Source of the DNA: JAGQVA01 sp041391725
GTDB lineage: Bacteria > Bacteroidota > Bacteroidia > J057
NCBI GenBank assembly: GCA_041391725.1
Contig: JAWKNL010000015.1
Coordinates: 62,001-126,000 of the forward strand
Length of the DNA: 64,000 bases
Direction of reading: 5' to 3'
The translations under genes and the position numbers were made by a program. Within the stretch, counting starts at the first letter, position 1. Every line of letters starts with the position of its first letter. Positions 39,177-49,188 of this stretch are shown piece by piece. Under the pieces are notes generated by a model that worked only from the letters and a program-made list of their open reading frames with translations, ran no database searches and had not been told where the DNA came from.

Positions 39177-41938
39177 AAGAATCTGAAATTGTAAGTAATG
39201 GTAGGAATGGCCTGACTGAAAACAGAGAGTTTGTAAGTTTCTATATTGCCGTTGCTGAAGGTTGAAAAAACCGAATAGGCATTATTCCTTCCTGTGAGGT
39301 TGTAAACAGAGAGCGACCATGAACTGTGAATGAGTTTGTGAACCTTGTGCGATCCCTCCAGATTGATGCCCGCATCCAGCCGTGCATAGTCGGGAATCCG
39401 GTATTTATTTCTGTCGGAGAAAAAGGGAAGCGTAGCTCCGGTCAGTTGGTAAAGCGTAATGGGAATGGTGGTGGGTCTTCCCGAAATATAGGTGAAGTTG
39501 AGTGAGAAATTGATCCGCCGGTTGAGTTTGTAGTTGGAAATAATGGTGAGATTATGCGGCCTGTCAAAATTGGAGGGGAAATAATTGCCGTTGTTGATGC
39601 GCTCGGATTCATACGGACTATCGGCTTTGACAAAAGCCCGTGACCAGGTGTAGCTGATCCACCCGTTGAGCTTACCTGATTTTTTCCGGAACAGAAATTC
39701 TATGCCGTAAGATTTGCCCTTCGCAGATATTATGTCGGTTTCTATGAGTTCGTTTACAATGAGATCGGCGCCGGCTTTGTATTCAGGCAGGTTACGCAAA
39801 AACTTGTAATAAACCTCAGCGGAAAGTTCCAGACCCTGTGAGGGAATATTTTTGTACAATCCGGCTGCAAACTGGTTGCCTGTCTGGGGTTTTAGATAAG
39901 GACTGCTAAGCCGCCAGGTGTCTGTAGGTGCAATGGCGACCGTGTTGGTGAGCATGTGGATATACTGGCGACTCTGGTCATAACTGAATTTCACCGAAAG
40001 TTCTTCCGCTAGTTTGTATCTGCCCGAAAACCGCAGTTCAGGCCCACCATATAGCTGGATGGGCTTACCGGCTCCGTAAGTCAGTGTATCGGTAATAAAA
40101 TCCTTTTCTCTGGGAAGTCCCTCCTGATAAGTATAGACCTGTCCCGGCCCCAGAAGAGAAAAACCGGAAATCCGCAGTCCTCCGTAAACCGAAAGCCGTG
40201 GTGAGACCTCGTATTCATCGCCTATATAAATCGCGGATTCAAGGCCATTTTCAGGAGAAATGACGGTAGCGCTGATAACAGAAGAATCTCCCAGCGGTGA
40301 AATACTTCCGGGAAGAAGCTGATACAGATTAAACTGAACCCCCATTTTTACCTTGTGATCGGGATGGGGAAACAGGTCGAAATCACTTTTCAGCGAATAC
40401 TGACTGACGCCATAGCCGAGGTTAAATGCAGCGGCAGGCCTTTTGTCACTTTCAATCTGATAGCCATAATGTGAATACCCCCCTGTAATAAGGCTTGAAA
40501 AGCGGTTGTTGAAAACGTGCCGGTATTTTACCGTCGCGTTGTAATTGGCATATTGAAAGGTAGTGTCTGCGTTCAGTCTGAAATTGTCGAGACTCGAATA
40601 ACCGGAGACAGAAAGTGTGTTTTTATCATTGATCTGATAATGCACTTTTCCGAGAATATCGCCAAAAAACGCCCGGCTGTTGTTGATCTGCGCATTTTGA
40701 AGGAGGCTAAAGAGCCACTGCGAATAGGTACTTCTGATTCCCAGAATCCACGAACTCTGATCCCTGCCCAGGGGGCCTTCCATAGTAATTTTGCCTGTAA
40801 CCGGGCTGATGCCTCCGGACATAGAAAATTCTTTTTTATTTCCCTCCCTGATATCGATGTCAAACACCGACGATACCCTTCCGCCATATTGGGCCTGGAT
40901 GCCACTTTTGTAGAGGTTGGCGCTTTTAATTACTTCGGGGTTAAACGCAGAGAAAAACCCAAAGAGGTGGTTGGGATTGTAGATGACACCATCGCCGATG
41001 GTAATCAGATTCTGATCGGTATTTCCGCCCCTGACATTAAAGCCGGAGGCGCCCTCCCCTACCGACTGCACACCGGGAAGGGTAAGCGTAATTTTCATCA
41101 CATCGGCCTCTCCCAGTACTGTAGGAATAGTCTTGATTTCCTGAAGGCTCACTTTTGCAACACCGGTATTGACCTGCTCCACACTGCTGCGCTCATCTAC
41201 AATCAGCACCTCCTTCAGGGCAATTATAGTTTCCTCCATTTCCACATTGATTTTGCCGTCTCCCTGCAAATCGATTTTTCGCCGGGTGGCTTTTCTGCCC
41301 ACAAACCTGAAAAGCAGATCATAACTGCCTTTGGGCAGGGTCAGCACAAAGTAGCCATACGCATCGGTAATTGTACCCTGCACAGGATTTTCCTTGTAAA
41401 CCGTAACGCCTTCCAGTGGCTCCCCGGTTTTTGAATCGCGCACATAACCGGCTACTGTGGCCGTTTTTCCCGGGCCACTCACCCCGATTTTGAATACGAT
41501 ATTCTCAAGGTTGGAGAGCGCCGCGCCTTCATCCGTTGAAGTCTCCGGTGAAAAAATATCATCAGCAGCGACCAGGGTTTCGGCAGAATTTTTTTCAGAA
41601 AAAAATCCTTCGGGAAGGTGGGGCCTGATCCGGTAACTCTCGGTGAGAATAATATTTTTTTCATCCCTGATATAAAACTGCAACCCCGTACCTTTGAGTG
41701 CTTCGGTTAATACCGCACCTAATGAAACCGATTCGCCCGAAAAATTGACCCTTATGCTGTCTGTCCACGACCGGGCATAAAAAAAGTGAAGCGAATACCG
41801 CGCCTCCAGATCGCTCACCACAGCTTCAAACGGGGTATCGCGATAGCTGGCAGAAACCCGTATTCCTTCTTCTGTTTGTGCGTGGATAAATGGCGCTGAA
41901 AAGAGTATATAGGCGAAAAACAGTAGCAGTTTCTTCAT
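39173..41938 (-). CDS. TonB-dependent receptor with STN and carboxypeptidase-regulatory domains
   Basis: Start at 41938 (MKKLLLFFAYILFSAPFIHAQ signal), giving 921 residues; a longer frame is not signal-like. An STN domain follows (VSASYRDTPFEAVVSDLEARYSL; VSLGAVLTEALKGTGLQFYI), then a CarboxypepD-regulatory-like domain (VAGYVRDSKTGEPLEGVTVY), a plug (VRGGNTDQNLITIGDGVIYNPNHLF) and a 22-strand-type barrel. STN domains in receptors usually interact with an anti-sigma factor in surface signalling, but no FecI/FecR genes lie near. It heads the operon with DUF4249, the MG2/plug protein and a secreted unknown. A TAGTTTTG box on the other strand (41980-41987) belongs to the divergent gene. Confidence 0.93.
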   Translation of the reverse strand: MKKLLLFFAYILFSAPFIHAQTEEGIRVSASYRDTPFEAVVSDLEARYSLHFFYARSWTDSIRVNFSGESVSLGAVLTEALKGTGLQFYIRDEKNIILTESYRIRPHLPEGFFSEKNSAETLVAADDIFSPETSTDEGAALSNLENIVFKIGVSGPGKTATVAGYVRDSKTGEPLEGVTVYKENPVQGTITDAYGYFVLTLPKGSYDLLFRFVGRKATRRKIDLQGDGKINVEMEETIIALKEVLIVDERSSVEQVNTGVAKVSLQEIKTIPTVLGEADVMKITLTLPGVQSVGEGASGFNVRGGNTDQNLITIGDGVIYNPNHLFGFFSAFNPEVIKSANLYKSGIQAQYGGRVSSVFDIDIREGNKKEFSMSGGISPVTGKITMEGPLGRDQSSWILGIRSTYSQWLFSLLQNAQINNSRAFFGDILGKVHYQINDKNTLSVSGYSSLDNFRLNADTTFQYANYNATVKYRHVFNNRFSSLITGGYSHYGYQIESDKRPAAAFNLGYGVSQYSLKSDFDLFPHPDHKVKMGVQFNLYQLLPGSISPLGDSSVISATVISPENGLESAIYIGDEYEVSPRLSVYGGLRISGFSLLGPGQVYTYQEGLPREKDFITDTLTYGAGKPIQLYGGPELRFSGRYKLAEELSVKFSYDQSRQYIHMLTNTVAIAPTDTWRLSSPYLKPQTGNQFAAGLYKNIPSQGLELSAEVYYKFLRNLPEYKAGADLIVNELIETDIISAKGKSYGIEFLFRKKSGKLNGWISYTWSRAFVKADSPYESERINNGNYFPSNFDRPHNLTIISNYKLNRRINFSLNFTYISGRPTTIPITLYQLTGATLPFFSDRNKYRIPDYARLDAGINLEGSHKVHKLIHSSWSLSVYNLTGRNNAYSVFSTFSNGNIETYKLSVFSQAIPTITYNFRFL

Positions 41939-42023
41939 AATCCGCGAAAAATAGCAGAAATTCTGTTTATATTTTGAAGTAGTTTTGCTCAATAATAGTC
42001 TCCACCACAAAATCCCCCTACCT

Positions 42024-43625
42024 ATGCAATATTTACAGACCCTGTCCCAACTGATCGACGAACCGCAGGAAATATCTGTCCTCAAGCGCAGATCGCCTGC
42101 CAAACCTTATATCCGTTCACTTCAAATGCTTTTGTACAGTCTGGGATTTGGAGCAGAGCTCAGTTGGGACAAATTTCGCGCAGACGGCGATTATGGCGGC
42201 GGTACAACAACGGCAGTTCAGGCATTTTTGAAGCGAAATGGCCTTACCGGTGACGGCGAATCTGTGGGTGCTGATATCATGAAACTTATGCTGGTGCAGC
42301 AGGGGCTTCTTCCCGCACTCCGGGTACTGAAGCAGGCGGTGGATCAGAATACGGTAGCCACTACCTATGATCGGAGCAAGGCCGACGCAAGTGTACTGAA
42401 AGGACTGGAAAACCTGCTGTCGGCGGCGGGAATGACAAATGCTGATGCGGTGCTTTCCACAGAAGAAGCCAAAAACATACTTTCAAGCCTGACGCCGCGT
42501 TTTGGCGACGGCTGGTTTACCGCTACGGATATGCCTGCCGAAGGGCAGCGCCGGTCGGAGACAGAAATTCAGCCGCTGGGAGAAAAAACATTTGAAGTCA
42601 GCGACAACTGGCTCAAAACCAGATTTATCCGGGTAAAGAAAAAGGATGGATCGTTTTACCCCGGCATCGCCACTATTGGCAATGACCGGGCCGCCGATTT
42701 TATCTCCGTGCATCGCCAGTTGCTGCTGGATATGGGACTTTCTGATTCGGCCATCAAAGTGATTTTGCCCGTATCTGCCAACGAAGGCAATCTCGACGCC
42801 ATCAACACCTGGGATAATGCCTTTCTGACCTTTGGAATGCTTCAGTGGACCATCGGCGTGGAAACCAGTGCCGGAGAACTTCCAGCCCTTCTTCAGCGTG
42901 TCAAAAACCGCTTCCCCGATACCTTTCAGGAGTATTACGGGCGGTATGGGATAGATATTGCCGATACCAATAACACATCAGGCTACCTGACTTTCAACGG
43001 GCAGAAGATTCAGACCCCGGATCAGAAAAATATGTTTCGCGATATGAACTGGGCCTTCCGCTTCTGGAAAGCCGGACTCGATGCCAAAGTGCAGTTGGTT
43101 CAGATTCAGCACGCGCTGGATCGCATCAATTCCTTTTTGGGGCACAAAAGCTATCGCCCGCTCGATAAATTTTTTATCGGAGACCTTATCACTTCCGAGT
43201 ACGGCATGTGCCTTATGCTTGACCATCATGTCAACCGCCCCGGACATCTGATGAGTTTTTCTATCGGCAAAAGAGACATTCTCGGACAGGCTATGCGCAA
43301 AGCAGAGCTGGAAAACTCGGATCCAAAAACCTGGGGAACAGAACAGGAAATGAAGCTGATTGGCGCCTACCTCCCGCTTCGTTTTGAATCAGGAATGACC
43401 GACGGAAAAGACCGCGCCGAACGAATCAAAGGTTTCCTCGACAGAAAGGAAATCAGCGGAGAAAGGCATTCCTTTAAAATGGAAGAAGCGCGCGCCCGTG
43501 GATTTTTTGACGATACAGAGGAACTTTACCCCGTGGTAAATTTTGAAGAATACGAATCGCGCGACGACTCCCGGTTGGATATTATTTTCACCGATCCCGC
43601 TCAAAACTTTACCGAATCAGCGTAA
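42024..43625 (+). CDS. Peptidoglycan-binding protein with lysozyme-like domain
   Basis: 533 residues from ATG 42024 (MQYLQTLSQLIDEP). The front holds a PG_binding_1-type repeat (LQMLLYSLGFGAELSWDKFRADGDYGGGTTTAVQAFLKRNGL). From about 220 a muramidase-like part follows: VSANEGNLDAINTWDNAFLTFGMLQWTIG, in which Glu near NEGN and the fold-typical DNAFLTFGMLQW recall a lysozyme/transglycosylase pocket. There is no signal peptide, so it is either a cytoplasmic, phage-like lysin or exported by a specialised machine. The 3-prime end overlaps the convergent T9SS gene by 17 bases. The enzymatic call is moderate. Confidence 0.65.
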   Translation: MQYLQTLSQLIDEPQEISVLKRRSPAKPYIRSLQMLLYSLGFGAELSWDKFRADGDYGGGTTTAVQAFLKRNGLTGDGESVGADIMKLMLVQQGLLPALRVLKQAVDQNTVATTYDRSKADASVLKGLENLLSAAGMTNADAVLSTEEAKNILSSLTPRFGDGWFTATDMPAEGQRRSETEIQPLGEKTFEVSDNWLKTRFIRVKKKDGSFYPGIATIGNDRAADFISVHRQLLLDMGLSDSAIKVILPVSANEGNLDAINTWDNAFLTFGMLQWTIGVETSAGELPALLQRVKNRFPDTFQEYYGRYGIDIADTNNTSGYLTFNGQKIQTPDQKNMFRDMNWAFRFWKAGLDAKVQLVQIQHALDRINSFLGHKSYRPLDKFFIGDLITSEYGMCLMLDHHVNRPGHLMSFSIGKRDILGQAMRKAELENSDPKTWGTEQEMKLIGAYLPLRFESGMTDGKDRAERIKGFLDRKEISGERHSFKMEEARARGFFDDTEELYPVVNFEEYESRDDSRLDIIFTDPAQNFTESA

Positions 43626-45903
43626 CCGTTCCGGCAATTTTTTCTGTATAAACGCTGCCATCGTCCTGGTAGGCATCGTATTCGAGTTGCCAGACGTACA
43701 CACCTTCAGGCACCGGGCTTCCGCCTGCGCGGCCATCCCACCGGTCATCCATCTGGAATGACTCAAATACCTTTTTCCCCCATCGGTTGAATATCACCAG
43801 GCGGTGGCGAATCAGATACTGGCCGTAAATGCCAAACAGATCGTTGTGACCGTCATCATTGGGCGTAAATGCATCAGGGATATAAAGATCGGGAGGGCAA
43901 ACCTCCTGCAAAACAACCGTATCACTTCCCATGCACTCAAAGCCATCAGTTACATTCACAAAATACACACCCGCCTGCGTCGCTTCATATACGCGCTGCC
44001 GCAAACCGTCATGCCAGAGATAAGAATTGTATTCGCCCGGGTCAAGCGGGAAAATGACTTCTTTTCCGCAGAAAATCGTATCTGGCCCGAGATCTGGCGC
44101 TGGGGTGGGAATCACATCCACCTGCACATATTGCGGAAACGTAGCACATCCTGAGATGATTCCCTCGACTGCGTAACTTCCCGACATGGCAGCCGTTGCA
44201 TTTGTGAGCCGGGGAAACTGTTGCTCCGAAAAAAATCCCAACGGACCGCGCCATTCGTACCGCGCCTCTGAAAGGTCATGAGCATAAAGAGAAAAGGCCC
44301 CTCCTTCGCATAGAATCGTGTCGCCATACGCTTCAAGCGACTGTCTCAGACTTACCAGCAGTCCGCGATAGAGGGTATCTGAAGTATTCTGGCAGTGATC
44401 GGTAAGGATGAGCGAAACAGGAAAAGTACCGAGAGAATGATAGATATGGGTGAAAACAGCCTGATCGGTGGTAGTACCGTCGCCGAGATCCCAGAAAAAA
44501 CTGTAGCGTGATTCCGGTAGCCCGGTATCAAACACAATCGTATCATTGAGGCAGCCCCCTTCGGGAATGGGGTTGAGATTGATATTTTTAAAATTTGCCC
44601 CTCCCCCGTAGGCGTAGGACTCGGCGTCGCCGTAGCCGTAGGCGGTGGCAATGACCCCGCAGCCCTGAGAAATAATCGTATGCGCACCTGAGGCAACCGG
44701 AATCTGGAGGTAGGCAAAATCCTGATTTGCCCCCACAAACCCGAGTCCGGGCATGCCTGAAATGGGCTGATTGTCGATCGTGATCAGGGGCACATCGGCT
44801 GAGGACATGATGATATTGATATAATTTTCGGTGATGTTTTCCAGCCGCGAATTGTAGAGCGTGACCGTGTCGCGGCGCTGTTCGACGCTGTTGAGCAGCA
44901 GCATCGACGGGTCGCCTACAATATGCCCGTTGCATTGATTGCCGATGATAAACTGCGCCACCTGTATAGGTTTATTAGCCTGAATATAAGTAGGTTCGGA
45001 CATGCGGTATTCGACAAACTTACCCGCATGGAGATTGTGTACGGTGGTCGTGCTGCCGGTAACCGTAACGCGGGTATTGTCTTCGGCAGCGAGAATGCGG
45101 AATACATCATAAAGCACTTTGGTGCTGGGTACAGTGACAAACTGTTTACCCCAGGTGGGGATGGGGTACATTTGTTCGAGCAGGTTGTCCCAGGTGCCGC
45201 ATCCCGCGGGAATGCCTGTCCAGCGGTTTCCGCCGAAAACGGCAAATTTTTTATCACCTGTGACCAGGGTACCGGTGAAGTCGCCGGTGCTTGCCTGCGC
45301 CTGCACCTGGTAGGTTTCTCCGGCGTCGAGTGTAATGGAAAACGAGGAGCCGGGGGCTTTTCCATTTTTGGTCTGGGCGCTGAGCGTAACAGAGATTTTT
45401 GTGTTGTCCTGCGTTGCTACGATGAGGAATTCGGCGGGATAGATTTCATTATTCTGCGAAGGTCCGGTATAAGTGATGACCCGGTAATCTTGTCCGAGAG
45501 ACACGGTAGGGAGGACAACAGTAGCTTCCGAGCGGCGGGAAAAATACTGGTGGATATAGACAGCAATGGGGAGATCCGAAACCACCTTTACGGCATTGGC
45601 GGAGATAGATTCGGAGCCGCGGGTTTCGGTGATAGGGGGAAGGGTGATAATCGTTACACTGTTTGCGGAAATCGTGAAGGTCTGACTCCAGCCCGCCATA
45701 GGGACGCTGATTGTGCCCTGCGTATCGTAGCGGGAGGTAAGCATAGCCACACGGGTATTGGCCCCGATATCGCGGTGCTCCATAAACCCAAACCAGAACT
45801 CGGTACCTTCGTTGGATTGGGCGTGGAGTTGGGCAGCGGCAAAAACAGCTACTATTACCAGCGATATTCGAAAGAACACAACGATAGAAGCAGAGTATTT
45901 CAT
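43609..45903 (-). CDS. T9SS type B surface protein with IgGFc-binding and PKD domains
   Basis: 764 residues from ATG 45903 (MKYSASIVVFFRISLVIVAVF signal). The first part resembles the IgGFc-binding N-terminal domain: GTEFWFGFMEHRD, WSQTFTISANSVTIITLPP, VYIHQYFSRRSEATVVLPT. A PKD domain follows (YSFFWDLGDGTTTDQAVFTHIYHSLGTFPVSLILTD). The chain ends in a CHU_C/gliding-motility-type T9SS type B domain: LYIPDAFTPNDDGHNDLF, IFNRWGKKVFES, DDRWDGRAGGSPVPEGVYVW. It is exported to the cell surface and may mediate adhesion. It overlaps the end of the peptidoglycan-binding gene by 17 bases. Confidence 0.9.
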   Translation of the reverse strand: MKYSASIVVFFRISLVIVAVFAAAQLHAQSNEGTEFWFGFMEHRDIGANTRVAMLTSRYDTQGTISVPMAGWSQTFTISANSVTIITLPPITETRGSESISANAVKVVSDLPIAVYIHQYFSRRSEATVVLPTVSLGQDYRVITYTGPSQNNEIYPAEFLIVATQDNTKISVTLSAQTKNGKAPGSSFSITLDAGETYQVQAQASTGDFTGTLVTGDKKFAVFGGNRWTGIPAGCGTWDNLLEQMYPIPTWGKQFVTVPSTKVLYDVFRILAAEDNTRVTVTGSTTTVHNLHAGKFVEYRMSEPTYIQANKPIQVAQFIIGNQCNGHIVGDPSMLLLNSVEQRRDTVTLYNSRLENITENYINIIMSSADVPLITIDNQPISGMPGLGFVGANQDFAYLQIPVASGAHTIISQGCGVIATAYGYGDAESYAYGGGANFKNINLNPIPEGGCLNDTIVFDTGLPESRYSFFWDLGDGTTTDQAVFTHIYHSLGTFPVSLILTDHCQNTSDTLYRGLLVSLRQSLEAYGDTILCEGGAFSLYAHDLSEARYEWRGPLGFFSEQQFPRLTNATAAMSGSYAVEGIISGCATFPQYVQVDVIPTPAPDLGPDTIFCGKEVIFPLDPGEYNSYLWHDGLRQRVYEATQAGVYFVNVTDGFECMGSDTVVLQEVCPPDLYIPDAFTPNDDGHNDLFGIYGQYLIRHRLVIFNRWGKKVFESFQMDDRWDGRAGGSPVPEGVYVWQLEYDAYQDDGSVYTEKIAGTVTLIR

Positions 45904-46044
45904 AGCAAAGTAGTAAAGCGGCACGCCACGAAAGAAAAAATCCCAAAGAAAGATACCTGAAAAAATGTAAACAGGTATTACACTCCCCGATTTTTTTGAG
46001 TAAATAGGGGGAGAATGATTGTTAAATAACCATGAAATGTGATT

Positions 46045-49000
46045 ATGGAACAAGGTATTTACGAGCAAATAATCAATAAACTAATAGAATACCGGCTTAC
46101 GGAGTTAGACCGGGAGGTTTATTATATTGAGAAAAAGAAGATAGACGCCAATGAAGCTGCCCAGGTACTATCCCAATACCTCACAGGCGTAATCCGAATG
46201 GCTTTGGGAATGGTCTCAGGAGACCATCGACTGGAACGACAGGTTGAAATATCCAATCAGATTATTCTTTTATTAAAATCGGCGCTTAATAATATGGCTT
46301 TTGATGAGGATCTTATTATTGCGGAGGAAAAAATTCTTCTGGCGATCTTTTCAAAAGCGGATGCTGGATTCACTGACTTTCCAAAATATCTCAAAGAAAT
46401 TACTCCATACACCAGACTGTCCCAGAGTGAGCTATTTACAGGAAATCATGCGGGGGTTACAATGGAAAGTGAAATCAAAAAAGAGATACTTTCCTCCGAT
46501 AAAATTCATTTTCTGGTCTCTTTTATTAAGTGGACCGGCATACGGATTTTTGAAAGAGAACTCACTGAGTTTACCGAAAACGGAGGCCAACTCAAAATAA
46601 TAACCACATCCTACATGGGCGCTACAGACCTGAAAGCAATAGAATACCTTTCAGGCTTGAAAAACACCGAAATAAAAGTTTCCTACAATACATCCAATGA
46701 AAGGCTTCATGCGAAGGCATATTTATTCCTGCGAAATACAGGCTTTCACACAGGCTATATTGGCTCCTCCAACATCTCCCGCTCTGCTCTTACCAATGGA
46801 CTTGAATGGAATCTAAAGGTAACAACCCGGGAAGTCGGGCATATTATCAAAAAGTTTCAGAGCACCTTTGAAACATACTGGGCAGATAAAGAATTCGAAA
46901 TTTTTGATCCGGAGATACATAAAGAGAAGTTAAAGCTAGCTTTAAAACATGGTGGTACATTAGGCGAAAAGGGGAAAACTACAGTATTTTTCGACATCCG
47001 TCCATTTCCTTTTCAGCAGGAAATACTGGAAAAACTCCAGACGGAAAGAATTATTCACAACCGATTCCGTAACCTTATTGTCGCTGCAACAGGAACGGGT
47101 AAAACGGTGATTTCAGCATTTGATTTCCTTGCGTTTAAAAAGCAAAATTCAACAGCAAAGTTATTGTTTATCGCCCATAGAAAAGAGATTCTTGAGCAGG
47201 CTATGGTCACTTTCAGGGGAGTGCTCAAAGACAATAATTTTGGGGATCTCTGGGTAGATGGAATTGAACCCGACCGATATGATCACCTTTTTGCCTCGGT
47301 TCAGACGCTCAATAATCGTATTTCCTCACTATCCCTTTCGGCATTGTATTACGACTTTATTGTAATCGACGAGGTACACCATATTGCTGCCGCCAGTTAT
47401 CGTCCGATTCTTCAAAAGTTCTCGCCAAGAATTTTGCTGGGACTTACCGCTACTCCGGAACGCATGGATGGAGAGGATATTTTTAGAGATTTTAGTGATG
47501 TTATTGCTGCGGAAATCAGGTTGCCAGAAGCTTTAAACCGAAAACTTCTTTGCCCATTTCAATATTTTGGGATAACCGATAGTGTGGATTTGTCAAATGT
47601 CGGATGGCAGCGTGGAAAATATATTCCCGGAGAACTGACCAAGATTTATACACAAAATGACAGAAGAGTAAGGGAAATTATCCTTAACCTTGAAAAATAC
47701 GTACGGGATATTCATGATGTGAGGGCTTTAGGTTTTTGTGTAAGCCAGGAACATGCCCGTTATATGGCTGAAAAATTTACCCTGGCCAACCTCAAGGCAG
47801 ATTATCTGATTAGTGGGAGAAACGAGTTGCGCGATAATTTGCGGGAAAGGTTATTGAAAAAAGAAATCAACTATCTTTTTGTTGTCGATATATTCAATGA
47901 AGGGGTGGACATTCCCGAAATAGATACTGTACTATTCCTGCGTCCTACAGAAAGTCTCACTGTATTTTTGCAGCAACTGGGTCGGGGATTGTGGCTGGCA
48001 GAGGGCAAAGATTGCCTTACAGTACTTGACTTTGTAGGTAATTCCCGTGAAGAATACGACTTTGAGGGAAAATTCAGAGCGTTGGTTGGGAAAACTAATT
48101 CCTCCATGGTGAAAGAAATAGAAGCCGATTTTCCCCATCTTCCACTGGGATGTTCCATCGTATTGGAAAAGAAAGCCAAGGCAACTATCCTAAACAATAT
48201 TGACCGAGCTGTATCACTAAACAGAAGCCAGCTTATCACCAAAATTAGCAACTTTAGTTATCAGTCTTCCCTGCCACTTACGCTGAAAAACTTTTCGTCA
48301 TTTTATCATATTCCACTTCAGGCAATTTATAAAAGAGGTAGTTGGAAAAGGCTCCTGGCAATGGCTGGGGTAACCGAAAACTTCTCTACTACAAATGAAC
48401 GGGAAATATCCAGTGCAATCGGCAAACAGTGGCTCCCATGCACTTCAGTTTCTTATCTCCGGTTTATTTTATTCCTGGCAAAAAAGGATTTTCAGATAAA
48501 TATCGATACACTTCGTGAGGAGGAAAAGATCATGTGTTTGATGCTTCACTACGATGTTTGGAGAGATAAAAATAATTTCAAATCGCTCAAAGAGAGTATT
48601 TGTGCAATCGGAAAAAATCGCGTACTAAATCAGGAAATCGAAGAATTTCTGGAGATTCAGATAAGCAAAATTGATTTTCTGGAAAAAGAGATTTCACTTC
48701 CCTACCCTCAACCATTGAAGCTACATAGCAGATATACCCGATCACAGATATTGGCAGCCTTTGGATTTCACTCCTTTGATAGTAAAAGTAGTAAAAGAGA
48801 GGGGGTAGCATTTTCAAAGGAAAAGCAAACGGAACTGCTATTTGTAACACTTGATAAGTCAGACGCGGATTTTTCGCCGACGACTTTATATGAAGACTTT
48901 GCCGTCTCTGATTTGCATTTTCACTGGCAGTCCCAAAACATTGTAAGTTCTGAAACCAAGAAGGGACTTAGTTATATCAACCAACAAAAAGAAGGAACAC

Positions 49001-49185
49001 AGATTTTGCTTTTTGTCAGGGAGAAAAAGAAAGATGAGTTTGACAATACATTGGGTTTTGTATTTCTCGGAGATTGCCGGTTCCTGGAGCATTATGGATC
49101 AAAACCCATGTCAATCACCTGGGAACTCTCCGAACCCATGCCCCCATACTTCTGGAAAGATGCCGCCAAAATGGCTGTAGGTTGA
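46045..49185 (+). CDS. PLD-nuclease/SF2 helicase fusion protein (DUF3427)
   Basis: 1046 residues from ATG 46045; a GTG six bases upstream is an alternative. Residues 1-120 are a helical leader. A phospholipase D-like nuclease domain follows, with LHAKAYLFLRNTGFHTGYIGSSNISRSAL (His-x-Lys about 221, GSSN about 240). The SF2 helicase part has Walker A ATGTGKT (about 350), DEVH (about 442), GLTATPER and QQLGRG (about 642). The last 300 residues fit DUF3427 with helicase-linked C-terminal domains. The architecture resembles restriction-like or defence-associated helicases (COG3886-COG1061). The region is A+T-richer by eye and is followed by two toxin-antitoxin pairs, which supports a defence role. 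Confidence 0.88.
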   Translation: MEQGIYEQIINKLIEYRLTELDREVYYIEKKKIDANEAAQVLSQYLTGVIRMALGMVSGDHRLERQVEISNQIILLLKSALNNMAFDEDLIIAEEKILLAIFSKADAGFTDFPKYLKEITPYTRLSQSELFTGNHAGVTMESEIKKEILSSDKIHFLVSFIKWTGIRIFERELTEFTENGGQLKIITTSYMGATDLKAIEYLSGLKNTEIKVSYNTSNERLHAKAYLFLRNTGFHTGYIGSSNISRSALTNGLEWNLKVTTREVGHIIKKFQSTFETYWADKEFEIFDPEIHKEKLKLALKHGGTLGEKGKTTVFFDIRPFPFQQEILEKLQTERIIHNRFRNLIVAATGTGKTVISAFDFLAFKKQNSTAKLLFIAHRKEILEQAMVTFRGVLKDNNFGDLWVDGIEPDRYDHLFASVQTLNNRISSLSLSALYYDFIVIDEVHHIAAASYRPILQKFSPRILLGLTATPERMDGEDIFRDFSDVIAAEIRLPEALNRKLLCPFQYFGITDSVDLSNVGWQRGKYIPGELTKIYTQNDRRVREIILNLEKYVRDIHDVRALGFCVSQEHARYMAEKFTLANLKADYLISGRNELRDNLRERLLKKEINYLFVVDIFNEGVDIPEIDTVLFLRPTESLTVFLQQLGRGLWLAEGKDCLTVLDFVGNSREEYDFEGKFRALVGKTNSSMVKEIEADFPHLPLGCSIVLEKKAKATILNNIDRAVSLNRSQLITKISNFSYQSSLPLTLKNFSSFYHIPLQAIYKRGSWKRLLAMAGVTENFSTTNEREISSAIGKQWLPCTSVSYLRFILFLAKKDFQINIDTLREEEKIMCLMLHYDVWRDKNNFKSLKESICAIGKNRVLNQEIEEFLEIQISKIDFLEKEISLPYPQPLKLHSRYTRSQILAAFGFHSFDSKSSKREGVAFSKEKQTELLFVTLDKSDADFSPTTLYEDFAVSDLHFHWQSQNIVSSETKKGLSYINQQKEGTQILLFVREKKKDEFDNTLGFVFLGDCRFLEHYGSKPMSITWELSEPMPPYFWKDAAKMAVG

Positions 49186-49188
49186 ACC

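Noticed and set aside
40517..41434. 305-codon open frame on the plus strand
   Set aside because: It lies opposite the TonB receptor gene, whose sequence shows all family motifs; the opposite frame has no recognisable protein and is a by-product of codon bias.
44923..45960. 345-codon open frame on the plus strand
   Set aside because: It is antisense to the T9SS type B gene and shows no family features; shadow of the real gene.
46039..46044. GTG start six bases before the helicase ATG
   Set aside because: Possible, but the ATG at 46045 is the usual choice and the two extra residues make no difference.
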